DNA of 39,517 nt from a virus. The notes beneath the pieces are model-generated. The model ran no database searches and was not told where the DNA came from. It was given only the letters and a program-made list of their open reading frames with translations. This document shows, piece after piece, positions 7,550-15,421 of this stretch (position 1 is its first letter; the number at the start of each line of letters is the position of its first letter). The stretch covers positions 1 through 39,517 of IMG/VR virus record IMGVR_UViG_3300022658_000327, one strand, 5' to 3'. The position numbers and the translations under genes are program-made.

Positions 7550-8614
7550 TCACAGGTTGGTCACGCCCACTTCAACGCGCGCCATCCAGGCTTCGTTCAA
7601 GCGCACGGCGTTGAACCAGGTCTGGGCACCCACGTAGCCGAACTGGCCCAGCGGGTTGGCGTGGTTCTTGTCGCTGGCCTTCAGCACCACCGGGGTGATG
7701 GAGTTGAAGCCCTTCAATGCGACCTGGCCCCAAGCGTCTTCAGCCACCACCAGAACGGGGTAGACGTCGACGTTGGCGTTACCAACCGACACGCAGCCGT
7801 TCAGCGTGCTGGAGCCAGCAGCGGAGAACGGAGCGAACAGCGGCGAGCTGACGAAGCGGAACTGCTCGACGGCGCCCACTTCGCGGTCGTGGGCCGGCTT
7901 GTAAGAGCCGTATTCCTCGACACGGGTGAAGCCCGGCAGGTTGCGCACGTCGGATTCCACGTCGGTGTGGATGAACACCAGGTAGGCCGGCTGCACCGAG
8001 CGGGTGGCGAAGTTGGGACCGGGAGCCAGGCGGCTGGTCACACGGCGAGCGCGGTTCGACTCCAGAACGCGAGCGGCCTTGCGCAGCACGTTCAGGGAGA
8101 TCGGGGTGTTGACGCTGGAGCGGCTGGAGCCGTTGGCGTACAGCACGGTCGAGCCGGCTTTCATCACGCCATAGCGAACCAGTTCAAGCACTTCGGCCAT
8201 CGTCTCGCCGACCAGCTTGACCATCTCGCCGGGGATGTCATCCTCGTACAGAGATTCGACCTTGCTGGAGAACTTGAACAGGACACCGTACTGCTGGAGC
8301 TGCACGGACACGTCCTGGAAGCTGATGCTCTGGCTGTTAGGGGTCACACCTTCCGACAACAGGAAGTTGTTGGCGGCGATGCTGGCGGTGCCGATGTAGC
8401 CGGCCGGGCCACCGTTCTGGATGTTCGTGCCGGTCAGCGAAGCGCCCAGAGGCAGCGTGCGACGGAACACCAGGGTGTCGGTGGAGTTCTGGGGCATCTC
8501 GCGCTGGGTGCCGAAGTCGCCCAGAACGGTGATGGGTTGTGCATGCTCAAGCATGCCTTGGGCCGCGCGGATAAGGTTCCGGGAAGCGGCCGTGCTGTAG
8601 CCTTGAAATGCCAT
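7550..8614 (-). CDS. Major capsid protein, N4-gp56 family
   Basis: 354 residues, the usual size for this family, which has the HK97 fold and builds the icosahedral head. Recognised segments include EGVTPNSQSISFQDVSVQLQ, then YGVLFKFSSKVESLYEDD near residues 105-140, FIHTDVESDVRNLPGFTRVE near 220, and the C-terminal PVLVVAEDAWGQVALKG. The gene follows the scaffold gene by 16 bp and has a strong ribosome site (AAAGGAG). Gene order portal, scaffold, capsid supports the call. Confidence 0.9.
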   Translation of the reverse strand: MAFQGYSTAASRNLIRAAQGMLEHAQPITVLGDFGTQREMPQNSTDTLVFRRTLPLGASLTGTNIQNGGPAGYIGTASIAANNFLLSEGVTPNSQSISFQDVSVQLQQYGVLFKFSSKVESLYEDDIPGEMVKLVGETMAEVLELVRYGVMKAGSTVLYANGSSRSSVNTPISLNVLRKAARVLESNRARRVTSRLAPGPNFATRSVQPAYLVFIHTDVESDVRNLPGFTRVEEYGSYKPAHDREVGAVEQFRFVSSPLFAPFSAAGSSTLNGCVSVGNANVDVYPVLVVAEDAWGQVALKGFNSITPVVLKASDKNHANPLGQFGYVGAQTWFNAVRLNEAWMARVEVGVTNL

Positions 8615-8630
8615 GTCTGGCTCCTTTCAA

Positions 8631-9506
8631 TCAGTTGGATTGGTTGGCCTTGGCGCGACGGTTAGCCTCGTAGTCCCACAGTTCCTCGGGGGTCATGTCG
8701 GCAACGCCCTTGCGGGGTGCGACCTTTTCACCGCGGGGGGTGGCAGAGGCGGCCAATCGGCTTTGGCGATCAGTGGCGATCGAAGTGGCGGGTGTTTCCG
8801 TCGACTTCTTGTAAAGGTCGAGCATGCGAACGGCGTCGGCCGGGTTGTCGCTGGCGGCAAGCGCCTTGATTTCCGGTGACTGCACCTGCGCCCAGGCCGC
8901 AAACTCGGGGGTCTTTACGGTGTCTTTCCAGCCCTCGTGGCGCGTCTCGACGAACATCTCGTTGACACGAGTGGCCATCTCGGCACGCAAAGTGGCTTCT
9001 TGCTGCTGAAGACGCTCCTGCATCTGCTCGGGCGTGATCCCTGCGGCTTGTGCGCCAGGCTGTCGGGTGGCCATGTAGGCCTCGATGCCTTCCGCCCATT
9101 CCGGGAAATCGGCCTTGAGCTTTTCCCACGCTTCCGGGGTTTTGGCGGCCGTCTGCATCTGGGTGCTGGTGGGCGCTTCGCCTTGGGTTTGCTGGGCGGC
9201 GGCAGTGCCGGCGGCCAACGCATCCTTGGTGCGCTTCAGCTCAGAGGTCAGACCACCAATGTGGCCTTCGGTTTTGCGCAGGCGGTCCTGCAGTTGCGCG
9301 ATGTGTGATCGCAATTCCTCGGTCGGGTCAACCGCCGGGGTGTCTGTCGAAGTCTGCTCTGGCGCGCTTGCTTGCGGCTCAGATTCAGTGCTTGCCGTCT
9401 GCTCCGGCGGAGTTTCCTCGGCGGGAGTTGCCTGGGTGTCGTCACCCTTGGCAGCGGCTGCAGCTTCCTCTTCCCACATGGCCTGCAGTTCTTCGTGCGT
9501 ACTCAT
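8631..9506 (-). CDS. Capsid scaffolding protein
   Basis: 291 residues, very acidic and rich in Ala, Glu, Gln and Thr, with almost no aromatic residues in the first 120. Residues about 65-105 form a predicted coiled coil (LRSHIAQLQDRLRKTEGHIG). The middle has LKADFPEWAEGIEAYMA and the C-terminus is basic (RGEKVAPRKG, ANRRAKANQ), the usual capsid-binding end of a scaffold. It sits directly upstream of the major capsid gene. This fits a protein that guides procapsid assembly and then leaves. Confidence 0.85.
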   Translation of the reverse strand: MSTHEELQAMWEEEAAAAAKGDDTQATPAEETPPEQTASTESEPQASAPEQTSTDTPAVDPTEELRSHIAQLQDRLRKTEGHIGGLTSELKRTKDALAAGTAAAQQTQGEAPTSTQMQTAAKTPEAWEKLKADFPEWAEGIEAYMATRQPGAQAAGITPEQMQERLQQQEATLRAEMATRVNEMFVETRHEGWKDTVKTPEFAAWAQVQSPEIKALAASDNPADAVRMLDLYKKSTETPATSIATDRQSRLAASATPRGEKVAPRKGVADMTPEELWDYEANRRAKANQSN

Positions 9507-9514
9507 CGTCTCTC

Positions 9515-9544
9515 CAAAAACAAAGAGCCACCCGAAGGCGGCTC
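9515..9544 (-). terminator. Intrinsic terminator upstream of the scaffold gene
   Basis: Minus strand GAGCCGCC, loop TTCG, GGTGGCTC, then TTTGTTTTT. The scaffold ATG lies about 8 bp beyond the T-tract. Readthrough would be needed for the scaffold and capsid genes to be made from upstream promoters. Confidence 0.85.
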
Positions 9545-9567
9545 ATAAGGGGGGTTGATCGAACGGG

Positions 9568-9771
9568 TCAGGCGACCGGTTCGGTATGGGCTGCAGTCGC
9601 GGCTAACTTGGTTGGCAGCAACAGCAGGTCTTTGACGGCAGCAATCCGGGCGCGGAGTGCCACCGTTTCGGATTCGGGCATCTGCGTGTCGTTCTTGACG
9701 CGCAGCTTTTGGAGTTCTTCGTCCAGGTGGCGTTTGATGGCCACCCAGGTCGGGTCATGTGCCTGGATCAC
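9568..9771 (-). CDS. Small helical phage protein of unknown function
   Basis: 67 residues starting at a GTG that overlaps the stop of the upstream gene (GTGA). It is largely helical: PTWVAIKRHLDEELQKLRV, then SETVALRARIAAVKDLLLL. Proteins of this size and pattern sit between portal and scaffold in several phages and may help head assembly. Nothing in the sequence fixes a function. Confidence 0.6.
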   Translation of the reverse strand: MIQAHDPTWVAIKRHLDEELQKLRVKNDTQMPESETVALRARIAAVKDLLLLPTKLAATAAHTEPVA

Positions 9772-9974
9772 CGGCCCATGCCTGCGAGGTCAATCCGGTG
9801 GCAGGCCACCGAGACGGTGACGGCAGCGCCACCGGTGCCGGCCGATGCGCGCGGACGCACATAAACAGGACGGTCGGCAGATGTGAAAACACCGGCAGCC
9901 GTGGTCGCGGTCTGCGTGCCACCGGCGCGGCCAGTCAGCGGCGCCCAGTTGGTGCCGTCGTTGGAGCCTTCCAA
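9768..9974 (-). CDS. C-terminal part of a split beta-rich structural protein
   Basis: 68 residues in a frame starting at a TTG. It begins EGSNDGTNWAPLTGRAGGTQ, then VYVRPRASAGTGGAAVTVSV, a pattern common in small beta-sandwich phage proteins. Joined to the 9935-10153 frame by one added base near 9970-9976, the junction becomes GITLEGSNDGTNW, the natural form of this motif. I therefore read it as the 3' half of one gene of about 128 residues. Confidence 0.6.
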   Translation of the reverse strand: MEGSNDGTNWAPLTGRAGGTQTATTAAGVFTSADRPVYVRPRASAGTGGAAVTVSVACHRIDLAGMGR

Positions 9975-10153
9975 GTGATGCCAAGCGAGCCGGTGAACGA
10001 TCCGGTGATGACCCAGGTCTTGTCGGACCAGGCCGAAAATGGAATCGCTACACCAACGTCACCGCTGGCAGCAAAGCCGGTCCAGGTGGCGACGATGACG
10101 GAGTCGTCTTGGCTGGCGACTTGCCGGTCGAGAGAAAATGGGATGGTTGCCAT
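9935..10153 (-). CDS. N-terminal part of a split beta-rich structural protein
   Basis: 72 residues, starting MATIPFSLDRQVASQDDSVI, then WTGFAASGDVGVAIPFSAW. The ribosome site (CAGGAG) lies in the end of the portal gene. After about residue 60 the frame turns to KAPTTAPTGRR, which looks like out-of-frame sequence. Restoring one base joins it to the 9768-9974 frame. The whole protein is probably a small virion or head protein; its role is unknown. Confidence 0.6.
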   Translation of the reverse strand: MATIPFSLDRQVASQDDSVIVATWTGFAASGDVGVAIPFSAWSDKTWVITGSFTGSLGITWKAPTTAPTGRR

Positions 10154-10156
10154 GGG

Positions 10157-12709
10157 TTACTCCTGAGTGGCAGGCATCCCTGGCATGACGTCCGGCGGGT
10201 TGGCCGCATCGGTCACGGTCTGCAGGTGATGCATGTTGATGTCGTGGCGGCGGCTGCGTTCGTTTTCCATCGCGGCCATCTGCAGCTCGGTCTGAGCCAG
10301 TTCGCGCTTGGTCTGCTCCTGCATCTGCACCTTGGCCAGCTCGGCATTGATCTGCTGGATGGTCATCTGGTGCTGGTTCGCGTAGGTCAGCATGGCTAGG
10401 CGCTCCTGCATCTGCAGCTTGAGCACATCGCCGGCCTGGTTGTCCTTGGCCATTTGCGCTTCGGTGTTGGCGTAGGCGATCTCGGCCTGGGCGCGGGTCT
10501 GCTCGATGGCCATGGTGGCCTGCGATCGAGCCTGCTGCAGAGCCAGCTGGCCCTGGTTGCGGGCTTGAGCGACCTGCAGGTGGGCCTGGGCATTGATCAT
10601 CGCGGCCTGCACCTTCGGATCGGTCGGCCCCTTGCCGGCTTGCTGCTTCTGGATCTCGTCGATCTCTTCGTCGGCGCGCATGATTTCGGCCGGGTCGATG
10701 TGCTGGGCCTGCAGCGCCTTTTCAAACAGTTTCTTGGGGTCGATGTAGACCCCGTAAATCGGGTTTTGAGCCAGGTTCATCAGGTTGATGAAGGCCTGGT
10801 TCTGGATGTCGCGGGTCACAAGCGCAGAGCTGCCGCGGGCATCCACCTGAAAATCGCCCTTGATTTCCGGGTTTGGGTTGTGCTCCATCATCCAGTCGTA
10901 ATACCGACGCAGATGGGGGCGCGTAATCATGTCGTCGTACTGCTTGACCAGTCGGCGCACCACGGTGTTGGCGCTGGCCATCAGGATCTGCATGCCGCCC
11001 ACGGTGTCTGGCACGCCGTCGTGCTCGCCTTGGGCGATCTGCGGTACACCAGATTCCGAGTCCATGAACTGCTCGGCCATCTGGATGATCTGGGCGTAAT
11101 CGTTCTGGTGGCTGTTGAACGAGAACGTGGCAAATGCATTGCGCACGTCGATGCTCTCGTCAGTGCACCACCAGACTTTTCGCCCTGAAATCTCCCAGCG
11201 CTGGTCAGCTGGCTGTATGACGCCGGACTTGACGACGATCTGATCGCCGACCACGGAGCCAGCGTTGTCCATCATCATCCGCCAGGCGGAATTGATGACG
11301 CGCTGCTGCCACTTGACCAGGTGCGGGACGCCGTAGCCGGCCCAGCTGTTGGCGCGCTTTTCCCAGACGTACACGTCATAGGGAAGCTCGCCGGTTTCCA
11401 TGGGGTGCAGGAAGGCCTTGACGATCGTGTCGTTGATCATCACGACACAGCCGGACATGGCCTTGAGCGGGTCGGTGCCCACGTCAACGCCAGCAGCCTT
11501 GAGGTCTTCGGCGTCGAATTCGCCCCAGTATTCCCAGACTTCGTACAGGCTGGACTGGCCGTTGATCAGGGCAGGATCTTCGGCGCGCATGCGGGCCATG
11601 ATCCGGGCGTCGATGGCGCCGGTGGCCTGGCGCGGGCCTTCTTCCAGCACCTGAGCGATCTGGTCTTTCAGGTAGCCCGGCTGCTTGGCCAGCTCACGAA
11701 CCTTGCGCGGCGTCAGAAACTTGAGTTCCATCGCGCCGCCACCGTCGTGGATGTTGTCACCACAGGACGGGTCGGGGAAGAAGTTCCACAGGCTGACCCA
11801 AGCGCTGGATGCGTTGAGTTCTTCCTTGATCTCCAGCACCTGCACCACGTTGCCGGTGATGTCCTTCACTGGCGTCCAGGCACGTTTGATGGTCGAGGTG
11901 GCGAACGGCCCCTTGCAAACACCGGTGCCCAGGACGGCAGCGTCGTGGATCACCTTGCGCTGGATGCCATTCCAATCGCAGTCGATCAGTGCATCCTCGA
12001 TGGTGTCCTGCATTGCCTCTGCGGCCTGCAGGGCTTCGTCCCAGATTTGGCTGGCGGCCTTGGTCTGGCCCGGCTGCTGCACCACCATGCCCGGCTGCGG
12101 CTGGCCTGGCGTCCAGGGCATGTTCTCCGGCTGGCTCGGCTGCATGGCTTGGCCGGCGGCTTGTGCCACTGGCGTCTGCTGGGCCAGTGCCGGCGACTGG
12201 ACCGGCTGCTGCATCTGGGCAGACATCGCCTGCTGTTCGGCTTGCTGCTCGCGCTTGATGGCGGCCGTCAGCTCGGGCTTGGGGCTCGGCTTGATGCCCC
12301 AGTTACGGTCGTCGGTCGGCAGCAGGATGTCAGCAATGCGCGCTTCGGCGACGTTGGTCTTCTGGCGTGTGACGCCGACAAAGACAGTCGAGCGGGTCGG
12401 CTTGGCCTTGTTGTTGACGATCGGGCCGCCAGCGGCGACCGCGTCCATCATGGCAGCGGCTGATCGGTTGGCGTCGTCGATGCTGTTGTAAGCATCTTCG
12501 GCCTCCAGCCATTCCTTCTCCAGACCGGACGCGCGGCGACCGTCGACGTAGTGCTTTCGCGTCTTGGCGACCGCGGCGCTGAAAAGCTGCAGCCGCTCGG
12601 CCATGGCTTGCGCCTGGGCCTGCTGACGCTCTTCGTCGTCCATGATCGCGTCGACATCAATATCGTCGACCGGAGATTCCTCCGGGTCTGCGAAGGTCGG
12701 GAAGTCCAT
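10157..12709 (-). CDS. Portal protein
   Basis: 850 residues, long for a portal. Core portal features include QKTNVAEARIADILLPTDDR near residue 110, AVLGTGVCKGPFA near 260, WNFFPDPSCG near 310, GYGVPHLVKWQQRVINSAWR near 475 and SGVPQIAQGE near 560. Residues about 160-220 are a Gln/Pro/Met-rich insert. From about 690 the protein is one long helix rich in Gln and Ala, as in portals with an internal barrel such as that of P22. It should form the dodecameric ring at one head vertex through which DNA is packaged. Its ATG overlaps the preceding stop (TGATG). Confidence 0.9.
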   Translation of the reverse strand: MDFPTFADPEESPVDDIDVDAIMDDEERQQAQAQAMAERLQLFSAAVAKTRKHYVDGRRASGLEKEWLEAEDAYNSIDDANRSAAAMMDAVAAGGPIVNNKAKPTRSTVFVGVTRQKTNVAEARIADILLPTDDRNWGIKPSPKPELTAAIKREQQAEQQAMSAQMQQPVQSPALAQQTPVAQAAGQAMQPSQPENMPWTPGQPQPGMVVQQPGQTKAASQIWDEALQAAEAMQDTIEDALIDCDWNGIQRKVIHDAAVLGTGVCKGPFATSTIKRAWTPVKDITGNVVQVLEIKEELNASSAWVSLWNFFPDPSCGDNIHDGGGAMELKFLTPRKVRELAKQPGYLKDQIAQVLEEGPRQATGAIDARIMARMRAEDPALINGQSSLYEVWEYWGEFDAEDLKAAGVDVGTDPLKAMSGCVVMINDTIVKAFLHPMETGELPYDVYVWEKRANSWAGYGVPHLVKWQQRVINSAWRMMMDNAGSVVGDQIVVKSGVIQPADQRWEISGRKVWWCTDESIDVRNAFATFSFNSHQNDYAQIIQMAEQFMDSESGVPQIAQGEHDGVPDTVGGMQILMASANTVVRRLVKQYDDMITRPHLRRYYDWMMEHNPNPEIKGDFQVDARGSSALVTRDIQNQAFINLMNLAQNPIYGVYIDPKKLFEKALQAQHIDPAEIMRADEEIDEIQKQQAGKGPTDPKVQAAMINAQAHLQVAQARNQGQLALQQARSQATMAIEQTRAQAEIAYANTEAQMAKDNQAGDVLKLQMQERLAMLTYANQHQMTIQQINAELAKVQMQEQTKRELAQTELQMAAMENERSRRHDINMHHLQTVTDAANPPDVMPGMPATQE

Positions 12710-12951
12710 CAGGCGGCGCTTTCCTCGGCGACAGCGTCAGGCTTTGCAACCTCCACACCTTCAGGCAGGTCGGTCAATTGAAACGGCGGCAGCGCAGCCA
12801 GGAACTGGCCCATGGCTTCGGTGTGCTTGCTCAGGCGCAGCACGGTCAGGTGTGCAGCAGAGCCAGGATTCAGGATGCCTTCAATGCCACCGGACACGGT
12901 GACATCGCCCGGCGTCTCGCCGTCTTCAAATTTCAGGTATGCAACGCCCAT
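12709..12951 (-). CDS. Small phage protein upstream of the portal gene
   Basis: 80 residues. It starts MGVAYLKFEDGETPGDVTVS, a short beta-strand pattern, then has ILNPGSAAHLTVLRLSKHTE and a Pro/Ala/Glu-rich tail. Its stop overlaps the portal start by one base, so the two are probably co-translated. The function is not known. Confidence 0.6.
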   Translation of the reverse strand: MGVAYLKFEDGETPGDVTVSGGIEGILNPGSAAHLTVLRLSKHTEAMGQFLAALPPFQLTDLPEGVEVAKPDAVAEESAA

Positions 12952-12984
12952 GGCGCTCTCTCCGGTTGGTGGTTGGGGAATAGG

Positions 12985-13218
12985 TCAGACAGCGGCGGCG
13001 GGATCTGCCGGGGCTGCAGGTTCAGCGGGAGCGACGACAACGGGCTCGCCAGGTGCGGCCGGTGCGTCTTGGGCACCAGCGGAAGACAGCGAAGCGGCGT
13101 ACTCGTCTTCGGTCAGCCAGTGCTCGACGTCGGCGATTTCGGCCTTGAACCCAGCGACGGCGTCATCGAACAGGACGACGGTCTGCTCGGTCAACTTGTG
13201 AATCAAGGTCGTGAACAT
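12985..13218 (-). CDS. Small acidic hypothetical protein
   Basis: 77 residues. The first 45 are helical and amphipathic (MFTTLIHKLTEQTVVLFDDA, FKAEIADVEHWLTEDEY) and the last 30 are mostly Ala, Pro and Val (APAEPAAPADPAAAV). The helix plus Ala-Pro tail suggests a scaffold-like or accessory head protein, but nothing specific is recognised. It lies in a chain of small genes between terminase and portal. Confidence 0.5.
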   Translation of the reverse strand: MFTTLIHKLTEQTVVLFDDAVAGFKAEIADVEHWLTEDEYAASLSSAGAQDAPAAPGEPVVVAPAEPAAPADPAAAV

Positions 13219-13223
13219 GGTTT

Positions 13224-13484
13224 TCAGACCTTCCCGTTGATGACGCCGCCACCGGAGAACTTGCCCGGGTTGCGGTGCATGGAGCCAGAGCCGCCGGTCA
13301 CTTGACCCTTGTTGAAGCCGGCCTGCGGGCTGGGCTTCTTGCCGCCGCCGTCAGAAGTGGTGCCGGTGCCGCCGTTGTTCTGGCCCTTGTTGAAGCCAGA
13401 GCCGATGGACTTGCCGCCCGCGGGCGCAGCAACCTTGGTATTGAGATTGCGGCCAGACGGCGAAGAGAAATCTTGCATTGCCAT
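13224..13484 (-). CDS. Small Gly/Lys-rich hypothetical protein with GFNKGQ repeats
   Basis: 86 residues, largely disordered in appearance: Gly, Ser, Asn and Lys dominate. The motif GFNKGQ occurs twice (about residues 30-35 and 57-62). It has no clear fold. Such basic disordered proteins near the portal may bind DNA or the capsid interior, but this is a guess. The ribosome site is good and spacing to its neighbours is 5-9 bp. Confidence 0.5.
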   Translation of the reverse strand: MAMQDFSSPSGRNLNTKVAAPAGGKSIGSGFNKGQNNGGTGTTSDGGGKKPSPQAGFNKGQVTGGSGSMHRNPGKFSGGGVINGKV

Positions 13485-13493
13485 AAAGGCTCC

Positions 13494-13796
13494 TTAGTAG
13501 GATTGGGATTGCTGCGAGCGAGCTGCAGCGGTCTTGGCGGCCTCTTGGTTCCACATATCAGAGCCAGACGCGCCGCCTGCGCCTTGGCCTTGCAGGATGT
13601 CCTTGACAGCCTGGAGAACTTCACGGATGGAACCGCAGGTGATGGAGTTGCCGCCCTGGCTGGAATCGCCAGAGCCGGAGTCGTCGCCGGCGGCGTCACC
13701 GCCAGCTGCCTGCTCCTGGGCTTCGTCTTGATCGCTTTCGACCTCGACGGTGTATTGGCCCTGGGAGTCCGGGCCGCTGATTTCGATGGTGGCCAT
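13494..13796 (-). CDS. Acidic hypothetical protein
   Basis: 100 residues from the ATG at 13796, which has a GGAG ribosome site; an in-frame TTG at 13808 is less likely. It begins MATIEISGPDSQGQYTVEVE, turns into a Gly/Asp/Ser/Gln stretch and ends with a helix (SIREVLQAVKDILQGQ) and a Gln/Ser tail. No function is recognised. It is the first gene after tandem terminators and promoter P3. Confidence 0.5.
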   Translation of the reverse strand: MATIEISGPDSQGQYTVEVESDQDEAQEQAAGGDAAGDDSGSGDSSQGGNSITCGSIREVLQAVKDILQGQGAGGASGSDMWNQEAAKTAAARSQQSQSY

Positions 13797-13811
13797 CTGG
13801 CGCTCCAAATG

Positions 13812-13844
13812 AAAAAGGCCCGCGCAGATCGAATCTGGGCGAGC
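13812..13844 (-). terminator. Intrinsic terminator, second of a tandem pair
   Basis: Minus strand GCTCGCCCAGA, loop TTCGA, TCTGCGCGGGCC (imperfect stem), then TTTTT. It lies 15 bp before the ATG at 13796. Confidence 0.7.
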
Positions 13845-13854
13845 CTCGGAAATG

Positions 13855-13879
13855 AAAAAAGCCGGCTTGTGGCCGGCTT
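13855..13879 (-). terminator. Intrinsic terminator, first of a tandem pair
   Basis: Minus strand GCCGGC, loop CACAA, GCCGGC, then TTTTTT. It lies about 40 bp after promoter P3, so any transcript from P3 meets two terminators before a gene. Confidence 0.85.
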
Positions 13880-13920
13880 GTCATGAGTCTGCGGTTAATG
13901 GACGCACTGACTCGGGGGGG

Positions 13921-13949
13921 AATGTAGCGCGAACGCATTCCCCTTTCAA
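13921..13949 (-). promoter_or_regulatory. Promoter P3 with GGGGAAT spacer block
   Basis: Minus strand -35 TTGAAA (13949-13944), a 17-bp spacer starting GGGGAATGC, -10 TACATT (13926-13921). The first 15 bases are identical to promoter P4 at 19605. It starts 4 bp after the stop of the 13953-14213 gene. Confidence 0.7.
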
Positions 13950-13952
13950 GCG

Positions 13953-14213
13953 TCAATGCGCAAAAGAGTGTCCACCACCGCGCAATGGAGTGATTGACCC
14001 GCAGATTGACTGCCACCACGTTGGAGGCGGCGGGTCTTCATGCATCGGGGTCGGCCATGCCACTGGCTGCGCTGGGTGCGCCGGTGCACCGCTGCCTCCA
14101 TCCTGGGGACGACGACGGGTGTTGAACGGTCGGAACATGGCCAGCTCAGCTTCCAGCTGGCGGACGCGCTCGCGCAGCTCCTGGACTTCGTGATGCAGCT
14201 TCAGGTAGCTCAT
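13953..14213 (-). CDS. Hypothetical protein with N-terminal coiled coil
   Basis: 86 residues. Residues 1-28 form a charged helix with heptad spacing (LHHEVQELRERVRQLEAELA); the rest is Pro/Gly-rich (QDGGSGAPAHPAQPVAWPTP, HEDPPPPTWW). It may be a small oligomer with a flexible tail. I do not recognise a family. It ends at promoter P3. Confidence 0.5.
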   Translation of the reverse strand: MSYLKLHHEVQELRERVRQLEAELAMFRPFNTRRRPQDGGSGAPAHPAQPVAWPTPMHEDPPPPTWWQSICGSITPLRGGGHSFAH

Positions 14214-14215
14214 GG

Positions 14216-14437
14216 TCAGGCTTCCTCGTAAGTGGCCAGGAAAATGTCCATCTTGCAGGGGTAGATTTCGCCCTTCACTCCAGTGAGTAGCATGTCGTCA
14301 GGCGTCATGAACATCGAGCCCTCCAGTGTGGGGATGATGTAGGCGCGGTCATGCTCATGCGTGATCGGATGTCCGGAATACATGAATGACCACGCATGCC
14401 GTTGATGATGTTGTGCTCTCTGCCTTCCAGAATGCAA
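14216..14437 (-). CDS. C-terminal part of a split conserved phage protein ([10 protein letters not shown] family)
   Basis: The meaningful part is the last 55 residues or so: [53 protein letters not shown]. This is the C-terminal half of a widespread small phage protein whose N-terminus is in the 14305-14514 frame. One base added near 14391-14400 joins them as [11 protein letters not shown]. The family is common in phages of many hosts and has no established function. Confidence 0.65.
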   Translation of the reverse strand: MHSGRQRAQHHQRHAWSFMYSGHPITHEHDRAYIIPTLEGSMFMTPDDMLLTGVKGEIYPCKMDIFLATYEEA

Positions 14438-14514
14438 ATCTTGCGGCCATGCTCGATGAACTCGTCCCAGGTGATGGCTTCAATGACGACAGGTTTCTTT
14501 CGGTACTTGGCCAT
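14305..14514 (-). CDS. N-terminal part of a split conserved phage protein ([10 protein letters not shown] family)
   Basis: It starts [20 protein letters not shown], the standard N-terminus of this family, with AAGGA as ribosome site. Family-like sequence continues to EHNIINGM, after which the frame drifts into [12 protein letters not shown] and a stop. The true product would be about 99 residues ending at 14216. The reading break is a single-base deletion, either real or from the assembly. Confidence 0.65.
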   Translation of the reverse strand: MAKYRKKPVVIEAITWDEFIEHGRKICILEGREHNIINGMRGHSCIPDIRSRMSMTAPTSSPHWRARCS

Positions 14515-14516
14515 GG

Positions 14517-14639
14517 TCAATCCTTGTTGAAGCCGTCCAGCAGCCCCATGAATCCGGCGATGATGATCAGCACGAACACTGACAGCCCAAGTCCAAGGAC
14601 TGCGGCCGATATGTGCTCAAACAACAGTTCAGGCGTCAT
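14517..14639 (-). CDS. 40-residue single-span membrane peptide
   Basis: A small gene with a clear ribosome site (CAGGAG, 7 bp before ATG). The peptide starts MTPELLFEHISAA and has one membrane span (VLGLGLSVFVLIIIAGF) before a short tail GLLDGFNKD. It fits exactly between its neighbours: 3 bp after the previous stop, and its own stop is 2 bp before the next ATG. Tight packing supports translation. No function is recognised. Confidence 0.6.
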   Translation of the reverse strand: MTPELLFEHISAAVLGLGLSVFVLIIIAGFMGLLDGFNKD

Positions 14640-14642
14640 GGA

Positions 14643-14804
14643 TTACTCCTGCAGGCCATTGGCCCGGTAGTCCTCGATCACTGCGTGCACCTCATAGCCG
14701 GCTTCCCAGTCCACCTCAACGATGGATTCCTGGACGCCGTTGACGTAGCGCGCAGCATGGTCGCCCTGGATCAGCACCAGGGCCGGCTTGCGCGGCGCGC
14801 TCAT
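14643..14804 (-). CDS. Small hypothetical phage protein
   Basis: 53 residues from the ATG at 14804, which overlaps the stop of the preceding gene (ATGA). It starts MSAPRKPALVLIQGDHAARY, then VEVDWEAGYEVHAVIEDYRA. The strand-helix pattern is compact and it may be a small folded domain. The function is unknown. Confidence 0.55.
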   Translation of the reverse strand: MSAPRKPALVLIQGDHAARYVNGVQESIVEVDWEAGYEVHAVIEDYRANGLQE

Positions 14805-15421
14805 TCGACGATCACCCAGTCTTCGGCAACAATGTCCGTCGGCAATGGACCCCACACATGACATTCGTCACGGTGCGCGCTGTATTCACAGACGAGGTCA
14901 CCAGCCATATACAGGTAGTTACCCAGCCAATTGATGCGCGTTACCCTGGCGCCGTCCTTCAGCAGATGCAGCGCATCGCCAAAGTCCAGCAGCCCATCAT
15001 CGACATCGAGATCGGCAAACGGGCATTCATCCCAGTCGCTGCAGCTGCAGTCGTTGACCTCAGACACCATGCCGGACTCGACCATGTAGCTCACGACGGC
15101 GGCGGACAATGCCTCCATGTCAAGCGGCTTTTCTGTTTTCTCAGCCTTGGCGGCCTGGCCTACTCGGTATGGCATCCACTCCCAGCAGCCATAGGTCGGG
15201 CGGCTTTCGGGGTTGCTGTTGAGGTAGGCGCTGCTGACGAAGTGTTTTCCACCCTTGTGATCCACGACGAACAGGTTGACGCAGGTGTCTCCCCATACGT
15301 GGATGATGGTGGCATCCATCGGCTGCTCGCTCAGTTTGAAGTTACCAATCGGGCCGGTGCCAGGGAAAAACCAGACCTTGCGGCCGACAGTGGGTTTGAT
15401 CGTTGCGGTCATGGCGTTCAC
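14801..15421 (-). CDS. Two-domain phage protein with C-terminal Tad2-like (Thoeris anti-defence 2) domain
   Basis: 206 residues from a GTG at 15421 (ATG at 15412 is an alternative). Residues about 8-90 form a beta-rich domain widespread in phages (TVGRKVWFFPG, HVWGDTCVNLFVVD, TYGCWEWMPY). The C-terminal 62 residues read LDFGDALHLLKDGARVTRIN, then WLGNYLYMAGD, and end DIVAEDWVIVE. This is the layout of Tad2-like proteins: a FGEAL-type helix, an R-x-x-W turn and a final DW motif. Known Tad2 proteins bind the signal molecule of the Thoeris system and so block it. Whether this one does is an inference; the fusion and the Cys-rich linker (NDCSCSDWDECPF) could change its ligand. Confidence 0.65.
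   Translation of the reverse strand: MNAMTATIKPTVGRKVWFFPGTGPIGNFKLSEQPMDATIIHVWGDTCVNLFVVDHKGGKHFVSSAYLNSNPESRPTYGCWEWMPYRVGQAAKAEKTEKPLDMEALSAAVVSYMVESGMVSEVNDCSCSDWDECPFADLDVDDGLLDFGDALHLLKDGARVTRINWLGNYLYMAGDLVCEYSAHRDECHVWGPLPTDIVAEDWVIVE

Noticed and set aside
6674-8665. 663-codon open frame on the plus strand opposite the capsid genes
   Set aside because: It is a mirror of GC-rich third codon positions in the capsid genes, with His/Gly/Arg/Val-rich sequence and no family features.
11321-12463. 380-codon open frame on the plus strand opposite the portal gene
   Set aside because: Same cause: antisense shadow of a well-supported gene.
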